Assembly (NCBI GenBank): GCA_964533735.1
Contig: CAZHMD010000001.1
Location: 372,001 to 436,000 of the forward strand
Origin: UBA6107 sp964533735
GTDB taxonomy: Bacteria > Chloroflexota > Anaerolineae > Anaerolineales > Anaerolineaceae
DNA: 64,000 bases
Reading direction: 5' to 3'
Shown here: piece by piece, positions 27,677 to 35,914 of the stretch
Numbering within the stretch: the stretch's first letter is position 1
How the letters are laid out: every line of letters starts with the position of its first letter
Program-made: the position numbers and the translations under genes
The notes under the pieces: model-generated
What the model was told of the DNA's origin: nothing
Databases searched by the model: none
What the model saw: only the letters and a program-made list of their open reading frames with translations

Positions 27677-28722
27677 GTGACATTTCGATGCAGGATTTTG
27701 TTTATGATCTGAGCCCCGAGGAACTTCGGGAGATAATCGCATCCGCTGGAGAACCTTCTTTTCGCGCTGACCAAATTTGGAAAGCCCTTTATGTAAATTT
27801 GGTTTCTAATCCCGATCAGATTTCCACGCTTTCGAAAACTTTACGAACCCGCTTGGCTGCAGTCCTCTCATTCTCACATCTTGACCTCGTAACCCGCCTT
27901 TCTTCAAAAGACGGTACGACCACAAAAACACTCTTCCGTTTGCCGGATGGGAAGACACTCGAGTCCGTCCTCATGCGGTACGATGACCGCAACACACTGT
28001 GCATTTCCTCACAATCTGGCTGCGCCATGGGTTGTGTTTTTTGTGCCACAGGTCAAATGGGTTTCGGGCGGAATTTATCCAGCGGAGAGATCGTGGAACA
28101 AGTCCTTTTCTTTGCGCGGGAACTCGCTTCCATCGGACAGGTCGTGACCAATATCGTTGTCATGGGGATGGGGGAACCATTCCACAATTACGAGGCCGTG
28201 CTTGAAGCGATCCGTCGCTTGAATGACCCGCTCGGGTTTAATCTCGGTGCCCGCCGATTTACGATTTCCACAGTAGGTATCGTCCCCATGATCCGGCGTT
28301 TTGCTGATGAAAAGAATCAGGTTAACCTGGCAATCAGTCTCCATGCGGCAAATGACGATCAACGAGGTTCATTACTCCCGGTTAACCGCAAGTATCCAAT
28401 TAAGGAATTAATCGATGCCTGCCGATACTATGTCGAAACCACCCACCGCCGTATCACCTTCGAATGGGCGTTAATCCAGGAGATCAATGATTTTGAAGAG
28501 GATGCCCGTGAGCTTGCTGGGCTCATTAAAGGTCTCCTTTGCCATGTCAATATCATTCCCCTAAACCCAACGAAGAAATTCACGGGAAAATCAACCACTC
28601 ACGCAAGAGCGCTTGCCTTCCAGGCTGTCCTGGTGAAAAATGGCATCCCCTGTACCATCCGTTTACGGCGTGGATTGGATATTAATGCTGGTTGTGGTCA
28701 GTTGGCGTCAAGCGTCCAGTAA
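27673..28722 (+). CDS. rlmN: 23S rRNA/tRNA adenine C2-methyltransferase RlmN
   Basis: 349 residues. The radical-SAM motif CAMGCVFC lies in the middle, preceded by SSQSGC. MGMGEPFHNY follows, and the methyl-carrying cysteine is in NAGCGQLA near the C-terminus. The N-terminal LRADQIW-type segment (FRADQIWKALY) is the RlmN RNA-binding part. It methylates A2503 of 23S rRNA and A37 of some tRNAs. It is coupled to the HAD gene through an ATGA overlap. Confidence 0.96.
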   Translation: MSDISMQDFVYDLSPEELREIIASAGEPSFRADQIWKALYVNLVSNPDQISTLSKTLRTRLAAVLSFSHLDLVTRLSSKDGTTTKTLFRLPDGKTLESVLMRYDDRNTLCISSQSGCAMGCVFCATGQMGFGRNLSSGEIVEQVLFFARELASIGQVVTNIVVMGMGEPFHNYEAVLEAIRRLNDPLGFNLGARRFTISTVGIVPMIRRFADEKNQVNLAISLHAANDDQRGSLLPVNRKYPIKELIDACRYYVETTHRRITFEWALIQEINDFEEDARELAGLIKGLLCHVNIIPLNPTKKFTGKSTTHARALAFQAVLVKNGIPCTIRLRRGLDINAGCGQLASSVQ

Positions 28723-28736
28723 ATAAGTCCACATGA

Positions 28737-28742
28737 TATAAT
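28737..28742 (+). promoter_or_regulatory. -10 box close to the ftsY start
   Basis: A perfect TATAAT ends 9 nt before the ftsY ATG, so any mRNA leader would be 1-4 nt long. No good -35 hexamer is seen at 17-18 nt. Confidence 0.45.
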
Positions 28743-28751
28743 TTTTGACCT

Positions 28752-29669
28752 ATGCCTGACATATTTTCAAAGTGGAAGCAAAGCCTCGAAAGAACGCGTA
28801 AATCCACCTTCGGTCGTATCGCGACCATGGTGGGCGCTTCTGAGATTAACCAACACACATGGGATGATCTTGAGGAATTACTCATTCAATCTGATCTTGG
28901 CGTTTTAACTACCAATCTGGTCATTGATTCCTTAAAAAAACGTGTCTTCGAAATAGGAATCTTCAAAAGCGGAGAATTCAAGGGTTTACTGAGAAGTGAA
29001 CTCCTCAGCAGGTTGATCACCCCCGGAATTGTTGACTTTCAGAACCAAAAACCGGCAGTCATTCTTCTGGTTGGGGTCAATGGATCTGGCAAAACCACTA
29101 CAGCAGCAAAGTTAGGCAAAATTTATTCTGACAATGGATTAAAAGTTATTCTGGCTGCTGCTGATACCTACCGCGCGGCTGCCATTGACCAATTGCAGGT
29201 GTGGGCTGACCGTCTCAATCTTCCAGTGATCGCTGGTCAGCCGGATAGCGATCCCGGCGCAGTGGCATACGATGCGGTTCAGGCTGCCGTTGCCCGCGCC
29301 CTGGATATTGTGCTGATTGATACTGCCGGCCGCCTTCACACCCGCTACAATCTAATGGAAGAACTCAAAAAAGTTCACCGGGTCGTTGGTAAGGCCCTCC
29401 CGGGGGCTCCTCATGCGGTTTATCTCGTGTTGGATGCGACTACCGGACAAAACGCGCTTCACCAGGCAAAAGCTTTCCAGGACGCAGTCCAGGTATCTGG
29501 AGTCATCCTCACAAAATTGGATTCCTCCGCTCGCGGGGGAATGGCTTTTGCAATACAAAGTGAACTGAATTTACCCATTCTGTACGTGGGGCTCGGCGAG
29601 AAACCTGAGGATTTGCAGGTCTTTGATCCGGAAAAATTTATTGACAGCATTCTATTAACTACCGAGTAG
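28752..29669 (+). CDS. ftsY: Signal recognition particle receptor FtsY
   Basis: 305 residues, only the NG domains, without the long acidic A domain of E. coli. The N domain is about 1-95. The G domain has GVNGSGKTTT (G1), DTYRAAAIDQL (G2), DTAGRLH (G3), TKLDSSARGG (G4) and YVGLGEKPEDL at the end. It is the membrane-associated GTPase partner of Ffh for co-translational targeting. prfB follows 7 nt after the stop. Confidence 0.96.
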   Translation: MPDIFSKWKQSLERTRKSTFGRIATMVGASEINQHTWDDLEELLIQSDLGVLTTNLVIDSLKKRVFEIGIFKSGEFKGLLRSELLSRLITPGIVDFQNQKPAVILLVGVNGSGKTTTAAKLGKIYSDNGLKVILAAADTYRAAAIDQLQVWADRLNLPVIAGQPDSDPGAVAYDAVQAAVARALDIVLIDTAGRLHTRYNLMEELKKVHRVVGKALPGAPHAVYLVLDATTGQNALHQAKAFQDAVQVSGVILTKLDSSARGGMAFAIQSELNLPILYVGLGEKPEDLQVFDPEKFIDSILLTTE

Positions 29670-29676
29670 AGGGACA

Positions 29677-30772
29677 ATGGAAGAAACCACTAACATGCTT
29701 AGAGAAAACCTTGCCAATTTGCATTCGCTCATGGAGCGTCTTTGACTTAAAGGACAAACAAACCAGCCTTAACGAACTTCAGAAAAAAAGTGAAGCACCC
29801 AACCTCTGGGACGATCCGCGTGAAGCCCAGAACCTGATGAAACGCATGTCGGAATTACGCGATGAAATAACCCTCTGGACAACCCTGGAACAGCAGATCA
29901 AGGATGCCATTGAACTTTCGGAATTAAATGATCCGGCCCTCCAGGAGGAGATTGAGCGGGAGTCCCTGCTCATTTCCACGCAGCTCGATAAACTCTCCCT
30001 CGCAACCTTGTTGGGAGGAAAATACGACCGTGGGAATGCCATACTCACCATCAACACCGGTGAAGGTGGAACAGATGCCCAGGATTGGGCTGGTATGCTT
30101 GAGCGCATGTACCTGCGCTGGTGTGAGCGCAAAGGTTTCCAAACAGAGATTCTTGATCAAACCGAAGGTGAAGAAGCCGGTATCAAGACGGTATCCATCA
30201 TGGTTACCGGTAGTTTTGCATATGGGTACCTGCGCGCAGAAAAAGGTGTCCATCGCCTGGTGAGATTGTCACCTTATGATTCAGCCCACCGCCGGCACAC
30301 TTCATTTGCTCAGGTTGAGGTGCTGCCGGAAGCCGCCCAGGAAGATCCTTTGGTTACCATTAACCCGGATGAGTTGAGGATTGAGGTTTACAAATCTTCT
30401 GGCGCTGGCGGACAGAATGTTCAAAAGAATGCCACGGCTGTGCGCATCACCCACCTGCCAACAGGGCTTGTGGTCTCCTGCCAGAATGAACGCTCCCAGA
30501 TGCAAAATCGTGAGAATGCCATGCGTGTCTTGCGTGCTCGTCTGCTGGACCTGGCACAGGTTGCCCTCGACAAGCACCTGGCTGACCTGCGTGGTGTCTA
30601 CCAGAAAGCAGAATGGGGCAGCCAGATCCGGTCTTACGTGCTTCATCCCTACCAGATGGTCAAAGACCACCGCACTGATTACGAGGTCGGCAACAGCCTG
30701 GCCGTGTTGGATGGCGACCTTGATGGTTTTATCGAGGCTTACTTGAAACAGAAAAAGGAAGACCGCCCTTAA
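29677..30772 (+). CDS. prfB: Peptide chain release factor 2 with programmed +1 frameshift
   Basis: The gene starts at the ATG at 29677, runs 22 codons to CTT-TGA at 29740-29745, and continues in the +1 frame from GAC at 29744 to the TAA at 30772, giving about 364 residues. Domain 3 has the peptidyl-hydrolysis motif GGQ in SSGAGGQNVQKNATAV. The stop-codon reading loop is SPY in VRLSPYDSAHRRHTSF, where most RF2 proteins have SPF. RF2 reads UAA and UGA; scarcity of RF2 lets the ribosome pause at UGA and shift, which is autoregulation. Treating 29711 as the start would miss the true N-terminus. Confidence 0.96.
29731..29746 (+). promoter_or_regulatory. prfB +1 frameshift site
   Basis: The slippery CTT followed by TGA and C (CTTTGAC) is at 29740-29746. 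An internal SD-like GGAG is at 29733-29736, a few nt upstream. Both are elements of the known RF2 frameshift signal. Confidence 0.92.
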
Positions 30773-30784
30773 GCGGTCTTTTTT
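30759..30784. terminator. Terminator between prfB and pfkA
   Basis: AAGACCGC at 30759-30766 pairs with GCGGTCTT at 30773-30780 around CCTTAA and is followed by TTTT. The convergent pfkA stop lies 2 nt beyond. Confidence 0.85.
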
Positions 30785-30785
30785 A

Positions 30786-31754
30786 TTAATCCAAAATCTG
30801 CTGAAGCTCGAACAATCTCCTGTCAAGTGGTTTGGTTTTTCCAGCTACCTCTTCCAGGGGAGTGGCCACGATCTCGCCTTTCAGTTGCCCCACCAGAACA
30901 CCATAATTTCCTGCTGCTAATTGCTCAATGGCTGCAGCCCCCAGTCTGCTCGCAAGAATACGGTCGAAAGCTCCGGGGTTGCCGCCTCTCTGTGTATGCC
31001 CCAGGATGGTTACTCTCATGCTAAAACCCAATCGTTCCCGGTGTTCCTTAAAATAAGCCTCCAGCGCATTTGCATTGTATTTTGCCCCCTCCGCTACCAC
31101 AATGATTGCGTGCGCCTTCCCTTTTTCGTACGCATTGGAAAGCACATTGGCAATCTCCTCCGGATCGGATTCGAATTCCGGTAAAACCACATACTCAGCC
31201 CCACCCGCGATGGCAGCCATCAATGCCAGGTAACCACAGTTTCGCCCCATCACCTCGATCAGGAACGCCCGTTGATGGGAAGATGCAGTGATCTTCAAGC
31301 GGTCAATGGCTTCGAGCGCAATATTTAAAGCTGTATCCACGCCTATGGTGATATCCGAGCCAACCAGGTCATTATCGATAGTGGAAGCGATTCCCACAAC
31401 CGGAAATCCATGCTTATGTAAGGCAAATGAGCCGGTTTGGGTGCCATTTCCGCCGATGACAACCAGTCCATCCACACCTTCCTCATTCATTGACCGGATG
31501 GCATGGATTTGTCCTTTTTCGGTTTTAAATTCCTCACAGCGGGCGCTTCCCAGCACGGTGCCGCCTCTCTGGATGATCCCGCCAACATCCCTTGTACCCA
31601 ATGGCACAAAAATACCATTGATTAAGCCTTCAAAACCATTCCTCACACCACATGCTTCCCAACCATGGGTCACGCCAGTTCTCACTACAGCACGGATGGC
31701 AGCGTTCATCCCGGGGGCGTCTCCACCGCTCGTCAATACAGCGATTTTTTTCAT
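30786..31754 (-). CDS. pfkA: 6-phosphofructokinase
   Basis: 322 residues from the ATG at 31754, which has a perfect AGGAGGTCATT upstream; a frame to 31811 is longer but lacks an SD. GGDAPGMNAAIR is the ATP-binding start, TIDNDLVGSD holds the catalytic aspartate, and LGHTQRGGNP binds substrate. The phosphate-donor motif reads GGNGT where E. coli PfkA has GGDGS. The glycine that marks ATP users is kept, whereas PPi enzymes have aspartate there. ATP is therefore the likely donor. It catalyses the committed step of glycolysis. Confidence 0.94.
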   Translation of the reverse strand: MKKIAVLTSGGDAPGMNAAIRAVVRTGVTHGWEACGVRNGFEGLINGIFVPLGTRDVGGIIQRGGTVLGSARCEEFKTEKGQIHAIRSMNEEGVDGLVVIGGNGTQTGSFALHKHGFPVVGIASTIDNDLVGSDITIGVDTALNIALEAIDRLKITASSHQRAFLIEVMGRNCGYLALMAAIAGGAEYVVLPEFESDPEEIANVLSNAYEKGKAHAIIVVAEGAKYNANALEAYFKEHRERLGFSMRVTILGHTQRGGNPGAFDRILASRLGAAAIEQLAAGNYGVLVGQLKGEIVATPLEEVAGKTKPLDRRLFELQQILD

Positions 31755-31799
31755 AATGACCTCCTGCTTATTCAAGATTGATTTTATCACCCCGAATAA

Positions 31800-31824
31800 A
31801 AAAAGTGACACTCGTTCACTTTTT
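31800..31824. repeat. Inverted repeat upstream of pfkA
   Basis: AAAAAGTGA at 31800-31808 and TCACTTTTT at 31816-31824 form a perfect 9-bp hairpin around CACTCGT. It lies between the divergent pfkA and FAD dehydrogenase genes, 46 nt before the pfkA ATG. It could be an operator or a terminator-like element; nothing decides this. Confidence 0.6.
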
Positions 31825-31838
31825 GAGGTTGTTTCTCA

Positions 31839-31868
31839 TTGTCTGTAACGCAGCGAATTTGGTACAAT
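31839..31868 (+). promoter_or_regulatory. Promoter of the FAD dehydrogenase operon
   Basis: TTGTCT at 31839-31844, an 18-nt spacer and TACAAT at 31863-31868. The leader to the ATG at 31931 would be about 55 nt. Confidence 0.55.
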
Positions 31869-31930
31869 TCATTCGGTCATTCCAGGAATTATCAACACAC
31901 CATATCTTATCAATTGAGGAAGAACCGGTT

Positions 31931-34030
31931 ATGGCAGATCGCAGAATCACTAAACATCCCATCCTTCCTATCCTGGATCGAAAAAATATATCATTTCAGT
32001 GGATGGATAAAACGCTCACTGGTCTTGAAGGTGAAACCATTTCGGCAGCGCTATTCGCTAATGGGATTAAAACTTTTGGACATCATCATAAAGATGGATC
32101 CCCGTTGGGGATTTTTTGTGCCAATGGTCAGTGTTCGCAGTGTATGGTGATCGCGGATGGTATGCCTGTCAAAGCCTGCATGGAAACCCTCACCGCCGGG
32201 ATGAAGATTATTCCTAACGATAACCACCCCGAACTTCCCCTGGTGAAAATTCCGTCTGTTTTTACAAAAATTCGCGAAATTGAAGTTCCTGTGCTCATCA
32301 TCGGCGGCGGCCCTGCCGGCCTTTCTGCAGCAATCGAACTCGGAAAACTGGGTATAAAAACGCTGTTGATCGATGATAAACACCGCGTTGGAGGGAAACT
32401 GGTCCTCCAGACCCACCGCTTCTTTGGTTCCGCGGATGCTGTTTATGCTGGAACACGCGGAATTGACATCGCCACAATCCTTGAATCCGAACTTCAAAAG
32501 TATCCGTCGGTCGAGGTGTGGTTAAAGAGCACCTGTCTTGCGGTCTTTAGTGATAAAAAAGTTGGCATCTTAAAGGATGGAGACGAGTATGTCCTCGTCA
32601 CCCCGCAAACCATGCTCGTGGCCAGCGGCGCTCGCGAGAAGTTCCTCGCCTTTAACGGCAACACTTTGCCTGGAGTCTATGGCGCTGGTGCATTCCAGAC
32701 CCTGGTCAATCGTGATCTTGTCCGCCCGGCTGAGAAATTATTCATCGTCGGCGGCGGCAACGTAGGTCTAATTGCGGGTTACCATGCTCTCCAGGCGGGA
32801 ATCGGTGTGGTTGGTTTGGTGGAAGCCCTTCCGGAATGCGGCGGTTATAAAGTGCATAAAGATAAACTGGTACGCATGGGCGTTCCCATCTATACCGCGC
32901 ACACGATCTTGAGCGCCAATGGATCCGATTATGTTGAGTCCGTGACAGTCGCCAGGGTGGATGATCACTTTAAACCTATCCCCGGCACAGAGCAATCCTT
33001 TGCATGTGATTCAGTCCTTATCGCGGTCGGGTTGGATTCGGTTTCTGAATTTTACAAGAAAGCTGTCGACTTCAATATCCCGGCTTTCGTTGCCGGCGAC
33101 GCAGAAGAAATCGCTGAAGCTTCCGCTGCCATCTTCTCCGGCAAGATCAAGGGTCTGGAAATCGCCAAGTCATTGGGGTTAAACATCGGCGAGATCCCCG
33201 CTTCGTGGTACCGCACAGGTGAGATCCTAAAGTCGCGTCCGGGAAACGTGTTTGCCGAACAAATCCCTGACCTGCCGGTCGGTGTTGTCCCTGCGTTTCA
33301 TTGCAACCAGGAAATTCCCTGTGACCCCTGCTCTTCTCTTTGCCCACATGGTCTCATCGTCATCGATAAAAAGGACATCCGCGCCATTCCTTCCTTTGTT
33401 GGCAACAACTACTGCTGTGAAGTCTGTGAGAAATGTGTCGCCGGATGCCCCGGTTTGGCCATCACCCTGGTGGATTACCGTTCCAATCCGGAACAGCCCA
33501 TCGTTTCCATCCCGTATGAATTCTCCAGTGGTACCATCACCCGGGATGATATGGTCTCAATCCTTGATACCGAAGGGAATCTCCTCGGCGAAACTGAGGT
33601 CTACGATATTCACAACATCCCCTCCAGTGACCGCACAGCTATTATCCAGGTGGTTACCACCAGTGAACTTGCACCAAAAATTGCCGGCATAAAAGTTCAA
33701 AAAGAACAGATCACCCAACCCATGTTCCAGTACGTCAACAATGTAGCCGATGACACCATTGTCTGCCGCTGTGAACACGTAACCGCTGGCGAGATTCGCG
33801 CTCTAATCCGCAATGGGTATCACGATATTAACGAGATAAAAACGGTCACCCGCGCCTGTATGGGTGCCTGCGGCGCAAAAACCTGCGCCTCGTTGATCCT
33901 CCGCTTATTCCGGGAGGAAGGCGTCCCTGCCAACCAGGTTATCGAAGCATCCAAAAGACCGGTCTTCATTGAGGTTCCCCTGGGTACTTTTGCAGGAGAA
34001 CAGAATGGGAGGCAGCAAAATGAACAATAA
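31931..34030 (+). CDS. Multi-cofactor FAD/Fe-S oxidoreductase, fused alpha-type subunit of a sarcosine/proline/opine dehydrogenase
   Basis: 699 residues from the ATG at 31931. An N-terminal [2Fe-2S] ferredoxin-like domain has C63, C68, C71 and C83. An FAD/NAD(P) oxidoreductase core follows, with LIIGGGPAGLSAAIELG near 120 and FIVGGGNVGLIAGYHA near 275. Next are two cysteine clusters for [4Fe-4S] centres (CDPCSSLCPHG and CCEVCEKCVAGCPG). The C-terminus is a BFD-like [2Fe-2S] domain (CRCEHVTAGEI ... ACMGACGAKTC). HcnA/HcnB, opine oxidases and dye-linked proline dehydrogenases spread these modules over two or three genes; here they are fused. It overlaps the catalytic-subunit gene by 11 nt. The true substrate is unknown. 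Confidence 0.87.
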   Translation: MADRRITKHPILPILDRKNISFQWMDKTLTGLEGETISAALFANGIKTFGHHHKDGSPLGIFCANGQCSQCMVIADGMPVKACMETLTAGMKIIPNDNHPELPLVKIPSVFTKIREIEVPVLIIGGGPAGLSAAIELGKLGIKTLLIDDKHRVGGKLVLQTHRFFGSADAVYAGTRGIDIATILESELQKYPSVEVWLKSTCLAVFSDKKVGILKDGDEYVLVTPQTMLVASGAREKFLAFNGNTLPGVYGAGAFQTLVNRDLVRPAEKLFIVGGGNVGLIAGYHALQAGIGVVGLVEALPECGGYKVHKDKLVRMGVPIYTAHTILSANGSDYVESVTVARVDDHFKPIPGTEQSFACDSVLIAVGLDSVSEFYKKAVDFNIPAFVAGDAEEIAEASAAIFSGKIKGLEIAKSLGLNIGEIPASWYRTGEILKSRPGNVFAEQIPDLPVGVVPAFHCNQEIPCDPCSSLCPHGLIVIDKKDIRAIPSFVGNNYCCEVCEKCVAGCPGLAITLVDYRSNPEQPIVSIPYEFSSGTITRDDMVSILDTEGNLLGETEVYDIHNIPSSDRTAIIQVVTTSELAPKIAGIKVQKEQITQPMFQYVNNVADDTIVCRCEHVTAGEIRALIRNGYHDINEIKTVTRACMGACGAKTCASLILRLFREEGVPANQVIEASKRPVFIEVPLGTFAGEQNGRQQNEQ

Positions 34031-35180
34031 GAACCATTTTGATGCCATCATTATCGGTGCTGGGTCTTTAGGGACACCAGCTGCATTTTACCTGGCAGAA
34101 GCCGGCTTAAGTGTACTTGTTCTGGAATCTGTCCCCAGTGTGGGTCAGGGTTCCAATAAGCGCGCAATTGGCGGCATTCGCGCCACGCATTCTGATCCCG
34201 CCAAGATCCGCATGTGCCTGCGCAGTATTGAAATTTTCTCCACTTTCAAGGAACGCTTCGGTGATGACATAGAATGGGATGAATGCGGTTACTCATTTGT
34301 GGCATATACCGAGCGCGAAGAAAGTATCCTTAAAGACCTGCTGGTCATCCAAAAATCCTATGGCTTGCAAAATGACTGGTACGGAAAAAGCGATCTTTTA
34401 AAGATTGTTCCTGACCTGAATCCGATAAACCTTCTCGGGGGAACTTTTTCCCCAAAAGACGGCAGTGCCTCTCCATTACTCGCCAACCATGCGTATTACA
34501 AACATGCAGTTAAATTAGGCGCGCAGTTCCATTTCTCTGAACCGGTCATTTCCTTGGAAATCGACCACGATAGGATTAGGTCTGTTACAACCACTAAGAA
34601 CTCATATTCAGCCGATGTCGTGATTAACGCCGCTGGAGCCGATGCTGCTCAAATCGGTCGCATGGCTGGGCTCGAACTGCCTGTGAGACCAGATTCACAT
34701 GAGGCTGCCATCACTGAACCAGTGGCGCGTTTTCTCGGGCCGATGGTGGTGGATATCCGCCCCACCGAGGGATCATCCAACTATTACTTCTACCAACACA
34801 TCACCGGACAGGTGATCTTCTGCATAACGCCAAAACCCAACGCCTGGGGCGATGACATCAATGAAACCAGCAGTTTTCTGCCCATGGTCGCGCGCAGAAT
34901 GATCGAGATCATGCCGCGCCTAAAGAACATCCGTGTGCGCCGAACCTGGCGCGGACTTTACCCAATGACCCCTGATGGCTTTCCAATTATCGGTAAGGCG
35001 CCGCAATTGAACAATTTCGTCCTTGGTGTCGGTCTATGCGGGCAGGGTTTCATGCTCGGACCCGCCAGTGGAGAATTGCTCACCAGGATCGTCCTCGATC
35101 GAACCACTCGTGAGGATGTGGAAACTCTGCGCTATCTCTCTCCCCTGCGCCAATTTGCGGGCGAAGAAAAACTTAAATAG
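34020..35180 (+). CDS. DAO-family FAD dehydrogenase, sarcosine oxidase beta/proline dehydrogenase-like
   Basis: 386 residues from the ATG at 34020, with GGGAGG about 8 nt upstream; the ATG at 34005 behind GCAGGAGA is an alternative. The FAD motif is AIIIGAGSLGTPAAFYLAEAG, and SNKRAIGGIRATHSD is the segment by which SoxB-like proteins hold flavin. The C-terminal GLYPMTPDGFPIIGK and LCGQGFMLGPASGELL are typical DAO-fold signatures. It is the amine/amino-acid-oxidising subunit that would pass electrons to the Fe-S subunit encoded just upstream. Candidate substrates are sarcosine, proline, hydroxyproline or an opine. Confidence 0.88.
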   Translation: MNNKNHFDAIIIGAGSLGTPAAFYLAEAGLSVLVLESVPSVGQGSNKRAIGGIRATHSDPAKIRMCLRSIEIFSTFKERFGDDIEWDECGYSFVAYTEREESILKDLLVIQKSYGLQNDWYGKSDLLKIVPDLNPINLLGGTFSPKDGSASPLLANHAYYKHAVKLGAQFHFSEPVISLEIDHDRIRSVTTTKNSYSADVVINAAGADAAQIGRMAGLELPVRPDSHEAAITEPVARFLGPMVVDIRPTEGSSNYYFYQHITGQVIFCITPKPNAWGDDINETSSFLPMVARRMIEIMPRLKNIRVRRTWRGLYPMTPDGFPIIGKAPQLNNFVLGVGLCGQGFMLGPASGELLTRIVLDRTTREDVETLRYLSPLRQFAGEEKLK

Positions 35181-35209
35181 TTCAATATTAAGAAAGACGC
35201 ACAGGCTCA

Positions 35210-35875
35210 ATGTCAATTAAAGGGTTCATTTTTGATTTCGATGGTTTAATCCTGGACACCGAAAAGCCCGGTTTCCTGGCATGGAAAGAAATCTTTGACC
35301 GGTTCAACCAACCCTTCGCTCTTGATGATTGGAAAAAGGCAATTGGTACAGGACCTAGCGCTTTTGATCCCGCTCGTCACCTATGCGCATTAGTTCAGGA
35401 CCCCCTCGACCCTTCTCAATTGCACGAGGAACAACTTTCAATCGCCAATAGGCTAATCCAAACTCAACCTATCCTGCCCGGCGTGCTCAATTTCATTCGT
35501 GAAGCCAAAAATGCTGGTCGGAAATTGGCTATTGCCTCCAGTTCGCCACGTTCCTGGGTAATCGGACATCTTTCACGCTTGGAATTAGTCCGGTATTTCG
35601 ACACTATCCTCACTTCAGAGGATGTCCTGAATGTTAAACCTGACCCGGAACTTTACCTTCTCGCCCTCTCGAAATTGGACTTACAACCTGCGGAAGCTGT
35701 GGTGTTCGAAGATTCTCCCAATGGGATTTTCGCTGCCAATGCAGCCGGGATCACCTGTATTGCGGTGCCAAATGAAATTACCCGCACAATGGATATTTCG
35801 CACGCTGACTTTATTGTTAAATCCTTTATGCAGGTAACATTAGCAGTACTGGATAATGGTTTCTTGCAGGGTTAA
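35210..35875 (+). CDS. HAD-superfamily phosphatase, beta-phosphoglucomutase-like
   Basis: 221 residues. Motif I is FDFDGLILDTE at about 8-18, motif II is IASSSP, motif III is the lysine in LNVKPDPELY and motif IV is VFEDSPNGIFAA. The small helical cap between motifs I and II marks subfamily IA (phosphatases such as YniC/DOG and beta-PGM). The substrate is not readable. It follows the dehydrogenase by 29 nt and precedes relA, which has its own -10 box. Confidence 0.88.
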   Translation: MSIKGFIFDFDGLILDTEKPGFLAWKEIFDRFNQPFALDDWKKAIGTGPSAFDPARHLCALVQDPLDPSQLHEEQLSIANRLIQTQPILPGVLNFIREAKNAGRKLAIASSSPRSWVIGHLSRLELVRYFDTILTSEDVLNVKPDPELYLLALSKLDLQPAEAVVFEDSPNGIFAANAAGITCIAVPNEITRTMDISHADFIVKSFMQVTLAVLDNGFLQG

Positions 35876-35881
35876 AAATGT

Positions 35882-35887
35882 TATACT
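35882..35887 (+). promoter_or_regulatory. -10 box of relA/spoT
   Basis: TATACT within ATGTTATACTA, 27 nt before the relA ATG. The same ATGTTATACTA occurs before the VKOR gene at 38168-38178. No clear -35 is seen. Confidence 0.4.
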
Positions 35888-35914
35888 AGTGCGAAATTAG
35901 ATTGGTTAGACAAA

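Noticed and set aside
27361..27774. Antisense frame of 137 codons opposite the HAD and rlmN genes
   Set aside because: It lies fully opposite two well-recognised overlapping genes and has low-complexity Ser/Arg composition.
29677..29760. prfB as a frameshifted pseudogene
   Set aside because: The CTT-TGA-C context is the conserved programmed frameshift and the rest of the gene is intact.
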